From Parasphingopyxis marina (GTDB taxonomy: Bacteria; Pseudomonadota; Alphaproteobacteria; Sphingomonadales; Sphingomonadaceae): a stretch of 64,000 bases of DNA. Every line of letters begins with the position of its first letter. Within the stretch, counting starts at the first letter, position 1. Where the stretch lies: contig NZ_JACJVJ010000001.1 of NCBI RefSeq assembly GCF_014237875.1, positions 360,501-424,500 of the forward strand, given 5' to 3'. Under the pieces are notes generated by a model. That model saw only the letters and a list, made by a program, of their open reading frames with translations, had not been told where the DNA came from and ran no database searches. Positions 48,112 through 57,881 of this stretch are shown here, one piece after another. A program made the translations under genes and the position numbers.

Positions 48112-48531
48112 CTAGACGAGCGTGACGGTGGAATTCCGGACTTCGCACCAGCCGAAAACGACCAGCGCGATGCCGAGGAGAAGCGCGATGATGCCCCAGA
48201 GGCGCGTGTTGGCCTTCAGGAAGGGCCGGGCGATGGCCCACATCACGTTCGGCACGGCGAGGAACAGCAGCCCTTCGACCAGCGCCCCCCAGCCCATGAT
48301 CGCGACGAGGATCTCGGGCCAGCGGGCGCTCGACGGGTGGACGAGCAGGATCGCGGTGCCGATCGAGAAGACGAGCAGGCCGGTGATGAAGTTGATCCCG
48401 GGCGAAGCTTCGATATCGGCGAACATGCGCTGGAAGCGTTCGGGGGAAAAGGCCATGCCGAATCCGGCCGCGGCGCTGTAAAGCCCCATCGCCATGATCA
48501 GCCATCCGGTCAGTGTCAGGGAATCGGCCAT
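48112..48531 (-). CDS. Small membrane protein between the TPP riboswitch and thiC
   Basis: 139 residues with four membrane segments (about residues 8-24, 45-63, 70-90 and 113-130). The loop SPERFQRMFADIEASPGINFITG is polar. It resembles small DUF4345-type membrane proteins but I cannot name the family with certainty. Lying 40 bp before thiC and directly after the riboswitch, it is expected to be repressed by thiamine pyrophosphate. Confidence 0.7.
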   Translation of the reverse strand: MADSLTLTGWLIMAMGLYSAAAGFGMAFSPERFQRMFADIEASPGINFITGLLVFSIGTAILLVHPSSARWPEILVAIMGWGALVEGLLFLAVPNVMWAIARPFLKANTRLWGIIALLLGIALVVFGWCEVRNSTVTLV

Positions 48532-48584
48532 CGTCTCTCTCCTCCTATGGAAGAGGGGCGGATGGCTGCTCTCGGGCCTCTAGC

Positions 48585-48692
48585 CGCTCCCTCCCTCCGC
48601 CGGTAAGTCCCTGTTTGAAGAGGGGCCGGATCAGGTTCTGCGGGTCGCGCGGACTTGCACCGCACCTCTCAGCCTAAGGGCTCCCCGGGGAT
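48585..48692 (-). promoter_or_regulatory. TPP riboswitch
   Basis: On the minus strand: GGGGAGCCC, GGCTGAGAGGTGC, ACCCGCAGAACCTGATCC and a closing CGGCGGAGGGA segment, in the order of the Thi-box. The CUGAGA and ACCU-GAU cores are intact. It controls the membrane gene and thiC downstream. Ends are approximate. Confidence 0.92.
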
Positions 48693-48730
48693 GCGGACGA
48701 TCTAGCAGCTTTGTCCGGCGTGCGAAAGCG

Positions 48731-49858
48731 TCAGAATGCGAGACCCAGCTGTGCGGCCTCGTCTTCGCTGTCCACCGCGATCTCCGGCTCGCCGAAACCC
48801 GACATGGTGAGGCCGAGCAGGCGCACCCCGCGTTCGTCCGGGATCAGCGTGTCGAGCAGCGCGATGCCGGTGGCGAGAAGTTCGTCGCGGCTGGCGACCG
48901 GGCGATCGAGGGACCGGGCGCGGGTCGGCGTGTCGAAATCGGCGTAGCGCAGCTTCAGCGTGACCGTGCGACCGAAGCTTTGGGATTTTTCGGCGCGCTC
49001 CCAGACCGTGTCCGCAATCTCTTCCAGCCGGGCGATCATCGCATCGCGATCGTGCAGGTCCTCGAAATAGGTGCGTTCGGCGCCCAGCGACTTGCGCTCT
49101 CGGTTCGGGCGCACCGCCCGGTTGTCGATGCCGCGCGCCGCGCCGTGAAAATAGCCCGCGCTCTTGCCGAAATGGGCGGCGAGGAATTCCAGGCTCTGCG
49201 CGGCGAGATCAGCGCCCGTCTCAATGCCCAGCCGCTGCATCTTCGCTTCGGTCGCCGGGCCGACGCCGTGGAAACGGCGCACCGGCAGCCGCGCGACAAA
49301 GGCCGCGCCCTGTTTCGGCGTGACGACGCAGATGCCGTCGGGCTTGTTCTGGTCGGATGCGATCTTGGCGATAAATTTGTTGTAGGAGACGCCCGCCGAG
49401 GCGGTGAGGCCCGTGGCTTCGTTGATGCGCGCGCGGATTTCCTCGGCGATGGCCGTCGCGGTCGGCAGTTTGCGGCAGCGCGTGACGTCGAGATAGGCCT
49501 CGTCGAGCGACAGCGGCTCCACGAGATCAGTATAGTCGCGGAAGATGGCCCGGATCTGGTTGGAAACGGCCCGGTAGACATCGAAGCGCGCGCGCACGAA
49601 GATCAGCTCCGGGCAGCGCCGTTTCGCGGTAACCGATGGCATGGCGGAGCGCACGCCGAATTGCCGCGCCTCATAGCTTGCCGCCGCGACGACGCCGCGC
49701 CCGGTCGATCCGCCGACCGCGACCGGCTTCCCGCGCAGCTCCGGGTTGTCGCGCTGTTCGACCGACGCATAGAAGGCGTCCATGTCGATATGGATGATCT
49801 TGCGCGCAGGCGGGGTTTCGGGGGCATCGGGCACGGTGGCCGTTTGGTACTCCTTCAA
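48731..49858 (-). CDS. dinB: DNA polymerase IV
   Basis: 375 residues. HIDMDAFYASVEQRD and VEPLSLDEAYLDV give the catalytic Asp and Asp-Glu of Y-family polymerases; ASAGVSYNKFIAKIASDQNKP and FHGVGPATEAKM follow. It copies past lesions and is error-prone. The TTG at 49858 lacks a good ribosome site; a GTG at 49834 is an alternative. No clear LexA box seen. Confidence 0.95.
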   Translation of the reverse strand: MKEYQTATVPDAPETPPARKIIHIDMDAFYASVEQRDNPELRGKPVAVGGSTGRGVVAAASYEARQFGVRSAMPSVTAKRRCPELIFVRARFDVYRAVSNQIRAIFRDYTDLVEPLSLDEAYLDVTRCRKLPTATAIAEEIRARINEATGLTASAGVSYNKFIAKIASDQNKPDGICVVTPKQGAAFVARLPVRRFHGVGPATEAKMQRLGIETGADLAAQSLEFLAAHFGKSAGYFHGAARGIDNRAVRPNRERKSLGAERTYFEDLHDRDAMIARLEEIADTVWERAEKSQSFGRTVTLKLRYADFDTPTRARSLDRPVASRDELLATGIALLDTLIPDERGVRLLGLTMSGFGEPEIAVDSEDEAAQLGLAF

Positions 49859-49882
49859 TAAAAGGAGTCCAGTGGGGCGATG

Positions 49883-49903
49883 GAGCCGGGGGTATCCCGG
49901 CTC
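49883..49903 (-). terminator. Hairpin after the DUF2141 gene
   Basis: GAGCCGGG/CCCGGCTC (49883-49890, 49896-49903) with a 5-base loop, directly next to the DUF2141 stop codon. No T-tract, so it may act as a stabilising stem or partial terminator ahead of dinB. Confidence 0.5.
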
Positions 49904-50395
49904 TTACAGGAAGTAGCGCATCCGGATGCGCTGGGTTCCGCCGGCGCTGTCGAGATGGAAGACGGCGGCGGCGAAGGAAGGCGGGCCGAAGGAGAAGCGC
50001 GGGTTGCGCGAAAAGCCGATGCCTTCGCGCGGGATGCCGGCGAACCGGTCGAGCTGCCGGTTCGAATTCTCGTCATGGATGATCGAGACGGCATAATTGC
50101 CCGAAGGCAGGTTGGAAAAGCGGATCGAGTGGGTGTCGGCGGCGCGGATGCTGTTGCGCGTCGCGGCCGGATCATTCTCGCAATCGGGGAAATAGTCGGC
50201 CTCGCGCGTCACGCAGACATGGATCAACCCCTGGTTGGAGCGCAATTGCTCGACATCGATCTCGAGCGTGCCGCCGCCGCTCATGCCGCCAAGCGAGAGA
50301 AAAGCGAGCGCGGCGAGCGCGGCCTTAGGTGTTGAAATGCCCGAGCCCCTTGTCGGTCCCGCAGAGCCGGTCCCAGAAACGGAAATAAAGTCCAT
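49904..50395 (-). CDS. DUF2141 domain protein, secreted
   Basis: About 163 residues. After a hydrophobic N-terminal stretch (KAALAALAFLSLGG) the domain has GTLEIDVEQLRSNQGLIHVCV, FSNLPSGNYAVSIIHDENSNRQLD and GIPREGIGFSRNP, the DUF2141 hallmark (calcium-like DxNxNxxLD and GIPxEGxGFS). It is likely periplasmic. The ATG at 50395 is inside the upstream hydroxylase gene by 71 bp; no better ATG is seen. Confidence 0.78.
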   Translation of the reverse strand: MDFISVSGTGSAGPTRGSGISTPKAALAALAFLSLGGMSGGGTLEIDVEQLRSNQGLIHVCVTREADYFPDCENDPAATRNSIRAADTHSIRFSNLPSGNYAVSIIHDENSNRQLDRFAGIPREGIGFSRNPRFSFGPPSFAAAVFHLDSAGGTQRIRMRYFL

Positions 50396-51050
50396 AATTA
50401 CACCTGTAATCCGCATGGTGCCGTTGATGATGGCTTGCCGTTATCAGCCAGCGCCCTGCTGCCCCCTGAACGATTATCCTCGGGAAAATCTCCCACCCCA
50501 TATGGTTGGTTACTCCCATTATCGTCATGATGGCCAGCACAATAGCGAGCGCGCCGATATGGATGGGGATGAGGAAAACCAGCGCCGGAATCACGACCGC
50601 GCCGGTTACCGCCTCGATCGGGTGAAAGCTCATCGCGGCCCAGGCGGTGGGCGGGCGGCTGGCATGATGGACGGCATGGGCGATGCGGAAGAGTTTCGGC
50701 TCGTGCATCCAGCGGTGCGTCCAGTAGAACCAGCAGTCGTGCGCGAAGAGATAGGCGAGGATCGAGAGCGGCAGGTACCAGAGGGGATAGGCGGCGATAT
50801 CGGCATAGATCAGCGTCCAGCCGCGGGTGTCCCAGCCCCAGGCGACGATGCCGGCGGGAACGCCGTAGATCGCGGCGCTCAGCAGCGACCAGTAGATCTC
50901 CTTGCCGATCTGCGGGCGCAGGCCCTGATACAGCCCGGGCCTTACCTTGGCCGTCAGCCAGGCGAAGCCGCCGCTCGAGAGCAGATAGCGTATGCCGACG
51001 ATCGCCGTCATGGCGAACGCGGAGAGGAGGATGGCGGGGCCGGGCTGCAT
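50325..51050 (-). CDS. Membrane sterol desaturase/hydroxylase-like protein
   Basis: 241 residues with several membrane segments and the histidine boxes HDCWFYWTHRWMH, HAVHHASRP and ASHHQRHH of diiron hydroxylases. It lies divergently from crtY with 85 bp between. A role in carotenoid or lipid hydroxylation is possible from this position, but the family alone does not prove it. The DUF2141 gene overlaps its 3' end. Confidence 0.82.
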   Translation of the reverse strand: MQPGPAILLSAFAMTAIVGIRYLLSSGGFAWLTAKVRPGLYQGLRPQIGKEIYWSLLSAAIYGVPAGIVAWGWDTRGWTLIYADIAAYPLWYLPLSILAYLFAHDCWFYWTHRWMHEPKLFRIAHAVHHASRPPTAWAAMSFHPIEAVTGAVVIPALVFLIPIHIGALAIVLAIMTIMGVTNHMGWEIFPRIIVQGAAGRWLITASHHQRHHADYRCNYGLYFRFWDRLCGTDKGLGHFNT

Positions 51051-51135
51051 GAGCCTTCTCTAGACGCCCGCCCGCGTCCGATAAAGCGTTGCCGCAGTGG
51101 CGTTGGCGCGCGGGCTCGGCTAGCGATGGCGGCCG

Positions 51136-52305
51136 ATGGACGGGTTGCATCACGATCTGGCGATTGCCGGCGGCGGGCTGGCGGGCGGACTGACCGCGCT
51201 CGCGGTTCATCGAGCGCGTCCCGATCTCAAGCTGCTGCTCGTCGAGGGCGAGACGCGCCTCGGTGGCAACCATGTCTGGTCCTTCTTTTCAAGCGATGTC
51301 GATGCGGAGGGGCTGGCGCTTCTGCAGCCGATGATCGCGCAGAGCTGGGACGGCTATGATGTCCGCTTTCCGGCGCGCGAGCGGCGGCTTTCGACGCGCT
51401 ATCATTCGATCCGCTCGGCGGATTTCGACCGGGTGGTGCGCGCTGCGTTGCCGGTGGAAACGGTGCGACTGGGTGCCGAGATTGCCGATGTCGCGCCCGA
51501 TGCCATCATGCTCGCTTCGGGCGAAACGATCGCAGCGCGCGCGGTGCTCGATTGCCGGGGCGGCGGCGATCTCTCGGCGCTCGATTGCGGCTGGCAGAAA
51601 TTCGCCGGGCTGGAGCTGGAGCTGGCCGCGCCGCACGGGCTCGCCCGGCCGATCGTGATGGATGCGGGCGTCGAGCAGATCGACGGCTATCGCTTCGTCT
51701 ATGTCCTGCCGTTCGGCGAAAAGCGCCTGTTCGTCGAGGACACCTATTATAGCGATGGCCCGGAGCTCGACGCCGACGCCATCGAAGCGCGTATTCTGGC
51801 CTATGCGCAGGCGCAGGGCTGGGCGGTCGATCGGGTTGCGGCGCGCGAGACCGGCGTGCTGCCGGTCGTAATCGGCGGCGATTTCGAGCGCTATTGGCAA
51901 GCGGGCGGGAAGGCGGCCAAGGCGGGGGTGCGCGCCGGGCTTTTCCATCCGGTGACCGGCTACAGCCTGCCCGATGCCGTGGCCGCCGCGCATTTCATCG
52001 CGCGACTTTTGCCGCTGGATGGGGTGGCGCTTGCCGAGAAGCTGCATAGATATGCCAAGGACCGCTGGACCGAGAGAGGCTATTACCGGATGCTCGACAC
52101 CATGCTCTTCCGCGCTGCGGAGCCCGATGAGCGCTACCGCATCTTCGAACGCTTTTACGGCCTCGGCGAACCGCTGATCGAGCGTTTCTATTCCGCCTCC
52201 TCCACCCTGGCGGACAAGATCCGCATCCTTTCCGGCAGGCCGCCGGTTCCCGTCCACCGCGCCGTAAGAGCCTTGGCGAGTTCCAGAGGGGCAGGCAAGC
52301 GATGA
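51136..52305 (+). CDS. crtY: Lycopene beta-cyclase
   Basis: 389 residues. The dinucleotide fold DLAIAGGGLAGGLTAL, then RLGGNHVWSFF, YRFVYVLPFGEKRLFVEDTYYS and HPVTGYSLPDAV are typical of the CrtY family, which converts lycopene to beta-carotene at the membrane. It is the first gene of the crtY-crtI-crtB operon and overlaps crtI by 4 bp. Confidence 0.95.
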   Translation: MDGLHHDLAIAGGGLAGGLTALAVHRARPDLKLLLVEGETRLGGNHVWSFFSSDVDAEGLALLQPMIAQSWDGYDVRFPARERRLSTRYHSIRSADFDRVVRAALPVETVRLGAEIADVAPDAIMLASGETIAARAVLDCRGGGDLSALDCGWQKFAGLELELAAPHGLARPIVMDAGVEQIDGYRFVYVLPFGEKRLFVEDTYYSDGPELDADAIEARILAYAQAQGWAVDRVAARETGVLPVVIGGDFERYWQAGGKAAKAGVRAGLFHPVTGYSLPDAVAAAHFIARLLPLDGVALAEKLHRYAKDRWTERGYYRMLDTMLFRAAEPDERYRIFERFYGLGEPLIERFYSASSTLADKIRILSGRPPVPVHRAVRALASSRGAGKR

Positions 52306-53783
52306 GCAAGGCAGCGGTCATCGGTTCGGGTTTCGGCGGGCTCGCGCTCGCCATCCGCCTGCAATCGGCGGGCATCGACACGACCGTGATCGAGGCGCGC
52401 GACAAGCCCGGCGGGCGAGCCTATTATTGGGAGCGCGACGGCTTCACCTTCGATGCCGGGCCCACGGTGATCACCGATCCCAATTGCCTTGCGGAACTGT
52501 GGGAGCTGACCGGCGCGGACATCAAGGACGATGTCACGCTCGATCCGGTCATGCCCTTCTACCGGCTCAACTGGCCCGACGGGACGAGCTTCGACTATTC
52601 GAACGACGAGGTGGAGCTGACGCGCGAAATCGCCAAGCTCAACCCCGCCGATGTCGAGGGCTATCGCCGCTTCCTCGAATATTCGGCCGGGGTGTATGAA
52701 GAAGGCTATGTGAAGCTGGGCGCGGTGCCGTTCCTCGATTTCAAATCGATGCTGAAGGCCGCGCCGCAGCTCGCCCGCAAACAGGCCTGGCGCTCGGTCT
52801 ATTCGGTCGTTTCCGGCTTTGTCGAGAATGAGAAGCTGCGCGAGGCATTATCCTTCCACACCTTGCTGGTCGGCGGCAATCCGATGAAGACGAGCGCCCT
52901 TTATGCGCTCATTCACAAGCTCGAAAAGGATGGCGGCGTCTGGTTCGCGCGCGGCGGCACCAACACGCTGGTCGCGGGCATGGTCGCGCATTTCGAGCGG
53001 CTCGGCGGCATCGTGCGGCTCGGCGATGCGGTCACCGAGATCGAGACCAAGGGCGACCGGGTGACGGGCCTCGCATGCGCCAGCGGCTGGCGCGACGATT
53101 TCGACGCGGTCGCTTCGAACGGCGATATCGTCCACACCTATCGCGATCTGCTCACCGGCACGCGGCGCGGCGACCGCGCGGCGAAGGCGCTGGAGAAGAA
53201 GCGCTTTTCGCCCTCGCTGTTCGTCGTCCATTTCGGGATAGAGGGCCGCTGGCCGGGCATCCCCCACCATATGATCCTGTTCGGCCCGCGCTATGAAGGG
53301 CTGCTTACCGATATCTACGATCATGGCGTCGTGCCGGAAGATTTCTCGCTCTATCTCCACCATCCCACGGTCACCGATCCCTCGATGGCGCCCGAGGGCC
53401 ATTCGACCTTTTACGCGCTCGCACCGGTGCCGCATCTCGGCAAATTCCCGGCGGATTGGGATACGATCGGCGAGGATTGTGCCAACCGCATCCTTTCGCA
53501 TATCGAGGCGCGGCTGATCCCGGAGCTGCGCCAGCGCATCGTCACCAAATTCTGGTACACGCCGAAGGATTTCGCGCAGGACCTGAATGCCTATCAGGGC
53601 AGCGCCTTCAGCCTGGAGCCGATCCTGACGCAAAGCGCCTGGTTCCGCGTCCATAATCGCGACGATATCGTGCCCAATCTCTATTTCGTCGGCGCGGGCA
53701 CCCATCCGGGCGCGGGCATTCCCGGCGTCGTCGGCAGTGCGAAAGCCACCGCCGGGCTGATGCTCGACGATCTGAGGCCGTGA
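52302..53783 (+). CDS. crtI: Phytoene desaturase
   Basis: 493 residues. FAD motif VIGSGFGGLALAIRLQSAG, then KPGGRAYYWERDGFTFDAGPT, and the C-terminal signature YFVGAGTHPGAGIPGVVGSAKATA. CrtI introduces double bonds into phytoene to give lycopene. It overlaps crtY (ATGA) and crtB (GTGA), so the three are translated as a unit. Confidence 0.97.
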   Translation: MSKAAVIGSGFGGLALAIRLQSAGIDTTVIEARDKPGGRAYYWERDGFTFDAGPTVITDPNCLAELWELTGADIKDDVTLDPVMPFYRLNWPDGTSFDYSNDEVELTREIAKLNPADVEGYRRFLEYSAGVYEEGYVKLGAVPFLDFKSMLKAAPQLARKQAWRSVYSVVSGFVENEKLREALSFHTLLVGGNPMKTSALYALIHKLEKDGGVWFARGGTNTLVAGMVAHFERLGGIVRLGDAVTEIETKGDRVTGLACASGWRDDFDAVASNGDIVHTYRDLLTGTRRGDRAAKALEKKRFSPSLFVVHFGIEGRWPGIPHHMILFGPRYEGLLTDIYDHGVVPEDFSLYLHHPTVTDPSMAPEGHSTFYALAPVPHLGKFPADWDTIGEDCANRILSHIEARLIPELRQRIVTKFWYTPKDFAQDLNAYQGSAFSLEPILTQSAWFRVHNRDDIVPNLYFVGAGTHPGAGIPGVVGSAKATAGLMLDDLRP

Positions 53784-54694
53784 CGGCAGCGACGGCCGAT
53801 CGCGCCGCGCTCGTCGCCGCCGCGCGGGACAGTATCGCCCGCGGTTCGCAAAGCTTCGCCATGGCCTCGAAGCTGTTCGACCGGCGGACGCGGGAGCGGG
53901 CCTGGCTGCTCTATGCCTGGTGCCGGCGCTGCGACGATCTCGCCGACGGGCAGGCGCTCGGGCACGATATGCACGGGGCCGACGATCCGGCGGCGCGGCT
54001 TGCCGAGATCCGGACGAAGACCGATGCGGCATTGGCGGGCGCAGCGACCGGCGACCCGGCCTTTGACGGGCTTGCCCTGGTCACCGCCGAATGCCGCATC
54101 CCGCGCGCCCTTATCGAGGATCATATCGCCGGCTTCGCGCTCGATGCCGAAGGCTGGGCGCCCCAGACCGAGACCGACCTTCTCCAATATTGTCACCATG
54201 TCGCGGGCGTCGTCGGGATGATGATGGCGCTCGTCATGGGAGTATCGCCGAAGGAGGAAGAGACGCTGCAGCGCGCCCGCGATCTCGGCCTTGCCTTCCA
54301 GCTTGCCAATATCGCGCGGGACATCGGCGAGGACGCACGCAACGGCCGCTGCTACCTGCCGCGCACCTGGCTCGCGGAAAAGGGCGTCGATCCGCACAAT
54401 CTCGGCGATCCCGCCAGCCGCCCGGCGCTGGTCCGCCTCGCACGCCGCCTCGCGGAGCTGGCCCAGCGCTACGAGGAAAGCGCGCGGCGCGGCACGGCGG
54501 CACTACCCTTCCGATCGGCCTGGGCGGTGCTCGCCGCCGCCGGCATCTATGGCGATATCGCCCGCAAGGTCGTGGCGCGCGGCGAAGCGGCGCTCGACGA
54601 GCGGGTGTTCACGACGCGCCGCGAAAAGCTCGGCTGGCTGTTCAAAAGCTGGCGGCAGGCGCTGGGCCGCTCCGGCTATGCGGGCAGGGGCTGA
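53780..54694 (+). CDS. crtB: Phytoene synthase
   Basis: 304 residues with a GTG start. The Asp-rich motifs LLYAWCRRCDDLADG and LANIARDIGEDARNGRCYLP bind magnesium-diphosphate. It joins two geranylgeranyl diphosphates. It overlaps crtI by 4 bp and is followed by an unknown membrane gene after 1 bp. Confidence 0.97.
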   Translation: MTAATADRAALVAAARDSIARGSQSFAMASKLFDRRTRERAWLLYAWCRRCDDLADGQALGHDMHGADDPAARLAEIRTKTDAALAGAATGDPAFDGLALVTAECRIPRALIEDHIAGFALDAEGWAPQTETDLLQYCHHVAGVVGMMMALVMGVSPKEEETLQRARDLGLAFQLANIARDIGEDARNGRCYLPRTWLAEKGVDPHNLGDPASRPALVRLARRLAELAQRYEESARRGTAALPFRSAWAVLAAAGIYGDIARKVVARGEAALDERVFTTRREKLGWLFKSWRQALGRSGYAGRG

Positions 54695-54695
54695 C

Positions 54696-55175
54696 ATGGA
54701 ATTTTCCGGCCGCCTCACCATAGACAGGCCCGGCCTGGTCGACAGCCTCCGCGCTGCGCTGCCCGACAAGCTCGCCCGGGACGGTTTCCTGATCGCCGCC
54801 GCCGTGCCGTTGCGGGCGAAGCGCAATCTGGGCTGGTTCCGGCGGCTGCGGCGCGAATTGCGACGGGCGGGCGGGCGGCGCGATTTTTCGCTGCGGATGG
54901 CCAGCGCGGTGCGCTTCGAATTTCCGTTCGGGCCGGTCGGCGAGATTTCCTACTCGGTGAGCATTCCGCACCACGGGCGGGTGCTGTCGCTGTTCGTCAT
55001 CGCGGCGACCCTGCTTGCCTATTGGTGGGACGGCGTGATGCCGGCGACGCTGGTCCTGCTGCTCGGCAGCGGCGCACTCGGCATCGCGCTCCACTACGCG
55101 ATGCGCAAAAGCGTGATCCGCTATCTCGGCCTCTTGCCGAGCCAATATTCCGATCACCGGCTTTCTATGGGGTGA
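54696..55175 (+). CDS. Membrane protein of unknown function in the carotenoid operon
   Basis: 159 residues. A soluble start ([18 protein letters not shown]) is followed by basic residues and two membrane segments (about residues 95-110 and 113-132). The ATG at 54696 is 1 bp after the crtB stop, so it is in the operon, but no known carotenoid family fits. A longer open frame upstream is inside crtB. It may help membrane assembly of the pathway; this is speculative. Confidence 0.65.
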   Translation: MEFSGRLTIDRPGLVDSLRAALPDKLARDGFLIAAAVPLRAKRNLGWFRRLRRELRRAGGRRDFSLRMASAVRFEFPFGPVGEISYSVSIPHHGRVLSLFVIAATLLAYWWDGVMPATLVLLLGSGALGIALHYAMRKSVIRYLGLLPSQYSDHRLSMG

Positions 55176-55683
55176 CTTGCGGGGGCTGGCCGGCCGGTGC
55201 GCGCACGCCTTCATGGCCGCGCCGCTTGAGCTCCGCCTTCAGCACTTCCGGCTTCGGTGCATAGAGAAAGCCGAAGCTTACCGTGCCGTGCTTGGTCTCG
55301 ACGACATGGTGGATGCGGTGCGCCTGGACGATGCGTTTCATGTAATTCCAGCGCGGGACGTAACGGTGCCTCACCCGCTGGTGCACGATCACGTCGTGAA
55401 AGCCGAAATAGATCGCGCCATAGCCGGCGATACCCGCGCCGATCCAGGTGCAGCCCGGCCACCAGCCCAGTTGCACCCCGCCGAGCAGCAGCACGAAGGA
55501 GGGGATGGCGAAGATCAGCGCATAGAGATCGTTGAGCTCCCAGTTCCCCGTGCGCGGCTCGTGATGGCTCTTGTGCAGGAACCAGCCGAAACCGTGCATC
55601 ACCCAGCGATGCGCGACATAGGCGACGCCCTCCATGAACAGGATGGTGCCGAAGAACAGGAAAAGGCCGAGCGACCAGTGCAT
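55165..55683 (-). CDS. crtZ: Beta-carotene hydroxylase
   Basis: 172 residues with four membrane segments and His boxes [22 protein letters not shown] and HRIHHV in the order of CrtZ. It adds 3,3'-hydroxyls to beta-carotene to make zeaxanthin. It converges on the last operon gene with an 11-bp overlap. ATG 55683 ([10 protein letters not shown]) fits the family start. Confidence 0.93.
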   Translation of the reverse strand: MHWSLGLFLFFGTILFMEGVAYVAHRWVMHGFGWFLHKSHHEPRTGNWELNDLYALIFAIPSFVLLLGGVQLGWWPGCTWIGAGIAGYGAIYFGFHDVIVHQRVRHRYVPRWNYMKRIVQAHRIHHVVETKHGTVSFGFLYAPKPEVLKAELKRRGHEGVRAPAGQPPQVTP

Positions 55684-55824
55684 GGGGGCGATATAGCGCT
55701 GCGGGAGCGGGAGTGCGAGCAAATGCGAGGTGGCGCTCCCTTTTCTTGCGCGCGCGACTATGCTTTAGCGCTTCGCGAATTCACCCGACTCAACCGACCC
55801 AAAGAGAAGGAGCGCGCCCGCGCC

Positions 55825-57018
55825 ATGAACATCCACGAATATCAGGCGAAGGAATTGCTGGCGAAATTCGGTGTCGGCGTGCCGACGGGCTATGCGGCCG
55901 AGAATGTCGACGATGCGGTCGCCGCGGCCGAGAAGCTGCCCGGGCCGCTTTACGTCGTGAAGGCGCAGATCCATGCCGGCGGACGCGGCAAGGGCAAGTT
56001 CAAGGAATTGGGGCCGGACGCCAAGGGCGGCGTGCGGCTGGCGAAATCGGTCGACGATGTCCGCGCCGATGCGCAGGAGATGCTCCACAATACGCTGGTC
56101 ACCGTGCAGACGGGCGAGGCGGGCAAGGAAGTGAACCGCCTCTACGTCACCGACGGCGTCGACATCAAAGAGGAATATTATCTCGCGATGCTCGTCGACC
56201 GGGCTTCGGGTCGGGTCGCGATGGTCGTTTCGACCGAGGGCGGCATGGATATCGAAACGGTCGCGCATGACACGCCCGAAAAGATCGCGACGATCACCAT
56301 CGATCCGCTGGCCGGCTTTACCGAGGCCGACGGACGCAAGGCGGCCGAGGCGCTGGCGCTCGACGGCGATCTCGCCCAAGCGTGCGTCGATCTGACGGGA
56401 CGGCTCTACGAAGCCTTCACCAAGCTCGATTGCGAGATGCTCGAAATCAATCCGCTGGTCGAAACCGATGACGGCCAGTTGCTGGTGCTCGACACCAAGA
56501 TGAGCTTCGACGGCAATGCCGAGTTCCGCCATCCCGACTGGGCCGCGCTGCGCGACGAGAGCGAAGAGGATCCGATGGAGCTCGAAGCCTCGAAGCACGA
56601 CCTCGCGTACATCAAGCTCGACGGCAATATCGGCTGCATGGTCAACGGCGCCGGGCTCGCCATGGCGACGATGGACATCATCAAGCTGAACGGCGCTTTC
56701 CCGGCGAACTTCCTCGATGTCGGCGGCGGCGCGACCAAGGAAAAGGTCACCGCCGCGTTCAAGATCATCCTCTCCGATCCGGCGGTCGAGGGCATTCTCG
56801 TCAACATCTTCGGCGGCATCATGCGCTGCGACATCATCGCCGACGGCATCGTCGCGGCGGCCAAGGAAGTGGAACTCGACGTGCCGCTGGTGGTTCGTCT
56901 GGAAGGAACCAATGTGGCGCAGGGCAAGGAAATCCTTGCCAATAGCGGCCTGCCGATCGTTTCGGCGGACGATCTCGGCGATGCCGCGCGCAAGATCGTC
57001 GCCGAGGTGAAGAAATAA
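55825..57018 (+). CDS. sucC: Succinyl-CoA synthetase beta subunit
   Basis: 397 residues. [20 protein letters not shown] is the usual start, [10 protein letters not shown] lies in the ATP-grasp fold, and [19 protein letters not shown] and [16 protein letters not shown] are conserved. It forms ADP/GDP-linked succinyl-CoA synthetase with SucD in the TCA cycle. sucD does not follow; etfB comes next. ATG 55825 is preferred to the long open frame upstream. Confidence 0.97.
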   Translation: MNIHEYQAKELLAKFGVGVPTGYAAENVDDAVAAAEKLPGPLYVVKAQIHAGGRGKGKFKELGPDAKGGVRLAKSVDDVRADAQEMLHNTLVTVQTGEAGKEVNRLYVTDGVDIKEEYYLAMLVDRASGRVAMVVSTEGGMDIETVAHDTPEKIATITIDPLAGFTEADGRKAAEALALDGDLAQACVDLTGRLYEAFTKLDCEMLEINPLVETDDGQLLVLDTKMSFDGNAEFRHPDWAALRDESEEDPMELEASKHDLAYIKLDGNIGCMVNGAGLAMATMDIIKLNGAFPANFLDVGGGATKEKVTAAFKIILSDPAVEGILVNIFGGIMRCDIIADGIVAAAKEVELDVPLVVRLEGTNVAQGKEILANSGLPIVSADDLGDAARKIVAEVKK

Positions 57019-57134
57019 GGCTGCCCGGCTGGTCAGGCGCCAGCCCGGGGGTTGGCATATTACGGCGCAGCCTGTATTGACGTTTACGTGAACGTAAGGG
57101 CAAATCGAAGAACAAGCCCAGGAGGAATGAAACC

Positions 57135-57881
57135 ATGAAGATATTGGTCCCGGTGAAACGGGTGATCGATTACAATGTGAAGCCGCGGGTGAAGGCCGAT
57201 GGCTCGGGCGTCGATCTCGCCAATGTGAAAATGTCGATGAACCCGTTCGACGAGATTTCCGTCGAAGAGGCGATCCGGCTGAAAGAGGCCGGCAAGGCGG
57301 ACGAAATCGTCGCCGTGTCGATCGGCCCGGTCAAGGCGACCGAAACGCTGCGCACCGCGCTCGCCATGGGCGCGGACCGCGCGATCCTGGTCGAGACCGA
57401 TGACGAGATCGAGCCGCTCGCCGTCGCCAAGATCCTCAAGGCCATTGTCGACGAGGAGCAGCCGGGGCTGGTGATCCTCGGCAAGCAGGCGATCGACGAT
57501 GACAGCAACCAGACCGGCCAGATGCTCGCCGCCCTGCTGGGCTGGGGCCAGGGCACCTTCGCCAATACCGTGGAGGTCGGCGACGGTTCGGTCGAGGTGA
57601 AGCGCGAAGTCGATGGCGGCCTGCAGACGGTGAAGCTCAGCCTTCCGGCGATCGTCACCACCGATCTTCGCCTGAACGAGCCGCGCTACGCTTCGCTGCC
57701 CAATATCATGAAGGCGAAGTCCAAGCCGCTCGATACCAAAACGCCCGGCGACTATTCGGTCGATATTTCGCCGCGCCTGACCACCAGCAATGTCAGCGAG
57801 CCGCCCAAGCGCGAGGCCGGGGAAATCCTTCCCGATGTCGATGCGCTGGTCGCCAAGCTTAAAGAAATGGGAGTCGCCTGA
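57135..57881 (+). CDS. etfB: Electron transfer flavoprotein beta subunit
   Basis: 248 residues. [20 protein letters not shown], then [19 protein letters not shown] and [24 protein letters not shown] are the EtfB signature, with AMP binding by the beta subunit. It passes electrons from acyl-CoA dehydrogenases to ETF-ubiquinone oxidoreductase. The ATG overlaps etfA by TGATG. AGGAGG is upstream. Confidence 0.96.
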   Translation: MKILVPVKRVIDYNVKPRVKADGSGVDLANVKMSMNPFDEISVEEAIRLKEAGKADEIVAVSIGPVKATETLRTALAMGADRAILVETDDEIEPLAVAKILKAIVDEEQPGLVILGKQAIDDDSNQTGQMLAALLGWGQGTFANTVEVGDGSVEVKREVDGGLQTVKLSLPAIVTTDLRLNEPRYASLPNIMKAKSKPLDTKTPGDYSVDISPRLTTSNVSEPPKREAGEILPDVDALVAKLKEMGVA

